Shown here piece after piece: positions 6,228 to 6,878 of a stretch of DNA of 6,878 nt. Within the stretch, counting starts at the first letter, position 1. Each line of letters opens with the position of its first letter. The translations under genes were made by a program, and so were the position numbers. This DNA is from Gammaproteobacteria bacterium (GTDB lineage: Bacteria > Pseudomonadota > Gammaproteobacteria > Pseudomonadales > Oleiphilaceae), in assembly GCA_003695085.1 (NCBI GenBank), contig RFIV01000014.1, positions 1-6,878 on the forward strand, given 5' to 3'. The notes below the pieces were generated by a model. That model saw only the letters and a list, made by a program, of their open reading frames with translations, searched no databases and was not told the origin of the DNA.

Positions 6228-6878
6228 GCTCGACCTCCTGCTTCTGGAACAGCTTGCGGAAGACAGGGTAGATGTCTTCGGCGCTCACGATCTGCTGCAT
6301 GGCGAAGCGTTCGCTGAACTGTGCGGTCAGCTTTTCATATTCGTACCAGAGCATCTGGTGATCATGGGGCGTGATTTCGATATACGAGTAGAACTGACAG
6401 AAGGGCAGGATCTGCTCGCGCAACAGCTGGCCGCAACGGGGGGAGTCGTCGTTCCAGTTATCGCCATCCGAAGCCTGGGCGGCGTAGATGTTCCAGTCAC
6501 TGGCCGGGTAGCGGTCTTCCATGATCTCCTTCATGAGCTTGAGCGCACTGGAGACAATGGTGCCGCCGGTTTCACGGCTGTAGAAGAACTCTTCCTCATC
6601 CACTTCCTTGGCGCTGGTGTGATGGCGGATGAAGACCACGTCGATCTTCTTGTAGTTTCGCTTGAGAAACAGGTACAACAAGATGAAGAAGCGCTTGGCG
6701 ATATCCTTGTGTTGCTGGCTCATGGAGCCGGATACGTCCATGAGACAGAACATGACCGCGGCCGTGGCGGGCTGGGGTTCCTTCACATGCCGGTTGTAGC
6801 GGATGTCGATCTCGTCGAGGAACGGGATGTTGTTCAGGCGACGCCTGATGCCTTCGATTCGCGCTTCCAGCTCCTCAA
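6214..6878 (-). CDS. yeaH: YeaH/YhbH family protein (DUF444), C-terminal half, 5' end outside window
   Basis: The frame is open to the right edge of the window and ends at TGA 6214-6216; 220 residues are seen, about half of the 427-residue E. coli protein. The fragment matches the C-terminal von Willebrand A-like half of YeaH. A MIDAS-type metal site DVSGS is at fragment residues 47-51, followed by [11 protein letters not shown], the RHHT stretch, the [13 protein letters not shown] block and the ASDGDNW strand. In E. coli yeaH is co-transcribed with yeaG, a PrkA-type Ser/Thr kinase, in a stress and nitrogen-starvation regulated operon. Here the next gene is spoVR with a 14-base overlap, matching the common yeaG-yeaH-spoVR order, so a prkA/yeaG gene is expected just beyond the right edge. 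GTG 6784-6786 lies inside the conserved region and is not a start. Confidence 0.95.
   Translation of the reverse strand, partial: EELEARIEGIRRRLNNIPFLDEIDIRYNRHVKEPQPATAAVMFCLMDVSGSMSQQHKDIAKRFFILLYLFLKRNYKKIDVVFIRHHTSAKEVDEEEFFYSRETGGTIVSSALKLMKEIMEDRYPASDWNIYAAQASDGDNWNDDSPRCGQLLREQILPFCQFYSYIEITPHDHQMLWYEYEKLTAQFSERFAMQQIVSAEDIYPVFRKLFQKQEVEHVTA

Overview
The window looks like a chromosomal segment of a gammaproteobacterium. The pnp end, gltX, the SpoVR-family gene and the YeaH-family gene all read like their Pseudomonas/E. coli counterparts, recalled from memory without a search. GltX resembles the pseudomonad type most closely. I cannot name a genus; a halophilic or purple-sulfur type lineage is only a guess.

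Layout. Positions 1-2014 (+): 3' end of pnp (KH and S1 domains), then gltX four bases later. Positions 2015-2165: intergenic region with two inverted copies of a palindromic, REP-like element; the second copy is embedded in a long terminator-like hairpin ending in five T. Positions 2180-4511 (+): an AT-richer accessory block (sample lines 23/60 G+C at 2761-2820 and 4081-4140, against 36/60 at 1021-1080 in gltX and 38/60 at 5041-5100 in spoVR). It carries five small genes of no family I recognise. Positions 4512-4616: convergent intergenic gap with a third copy of the palindromic element. Positions 4617-6878 (-): a SpoVR/YcgB-family gene and the C-terminal half of a YeaH (DUF444) gene, overlapping by 14 bases. 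These are two members of the stress-associated PrkA(YeaG)-YeaH-SpoVR group.

The accessory block is the interesting part. Its order is A1(broken)-C-B1(broken)-B2-A2. A1 and A2 are paralogues (about 105 aa, shared NDR, E..KC and PRP motifs). B1 and B2 are paralogues (exported, shared HEVVDP and MYTQIDLTG blocks). C is a third, unrelated exported protein. B2 and A2 abut with no gap, and the A1 reading frame ends two bases before C, so the units look translationally coupled. One copy of each duplicated family is frameshifted, and B1 also loses resemblance to B2 exactly where it gains a 37-base segment shared with the gltX terminator hairpin. The block lies between two direct copies (33/35 identical) of the palindromic element. 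I read this as a duplicated, partly decayed accessory cassette of exported plus cytoplasmic small proteins, set between REP-like elements. Its function is unknown; no transposase, integrase or toxin domain is visible.
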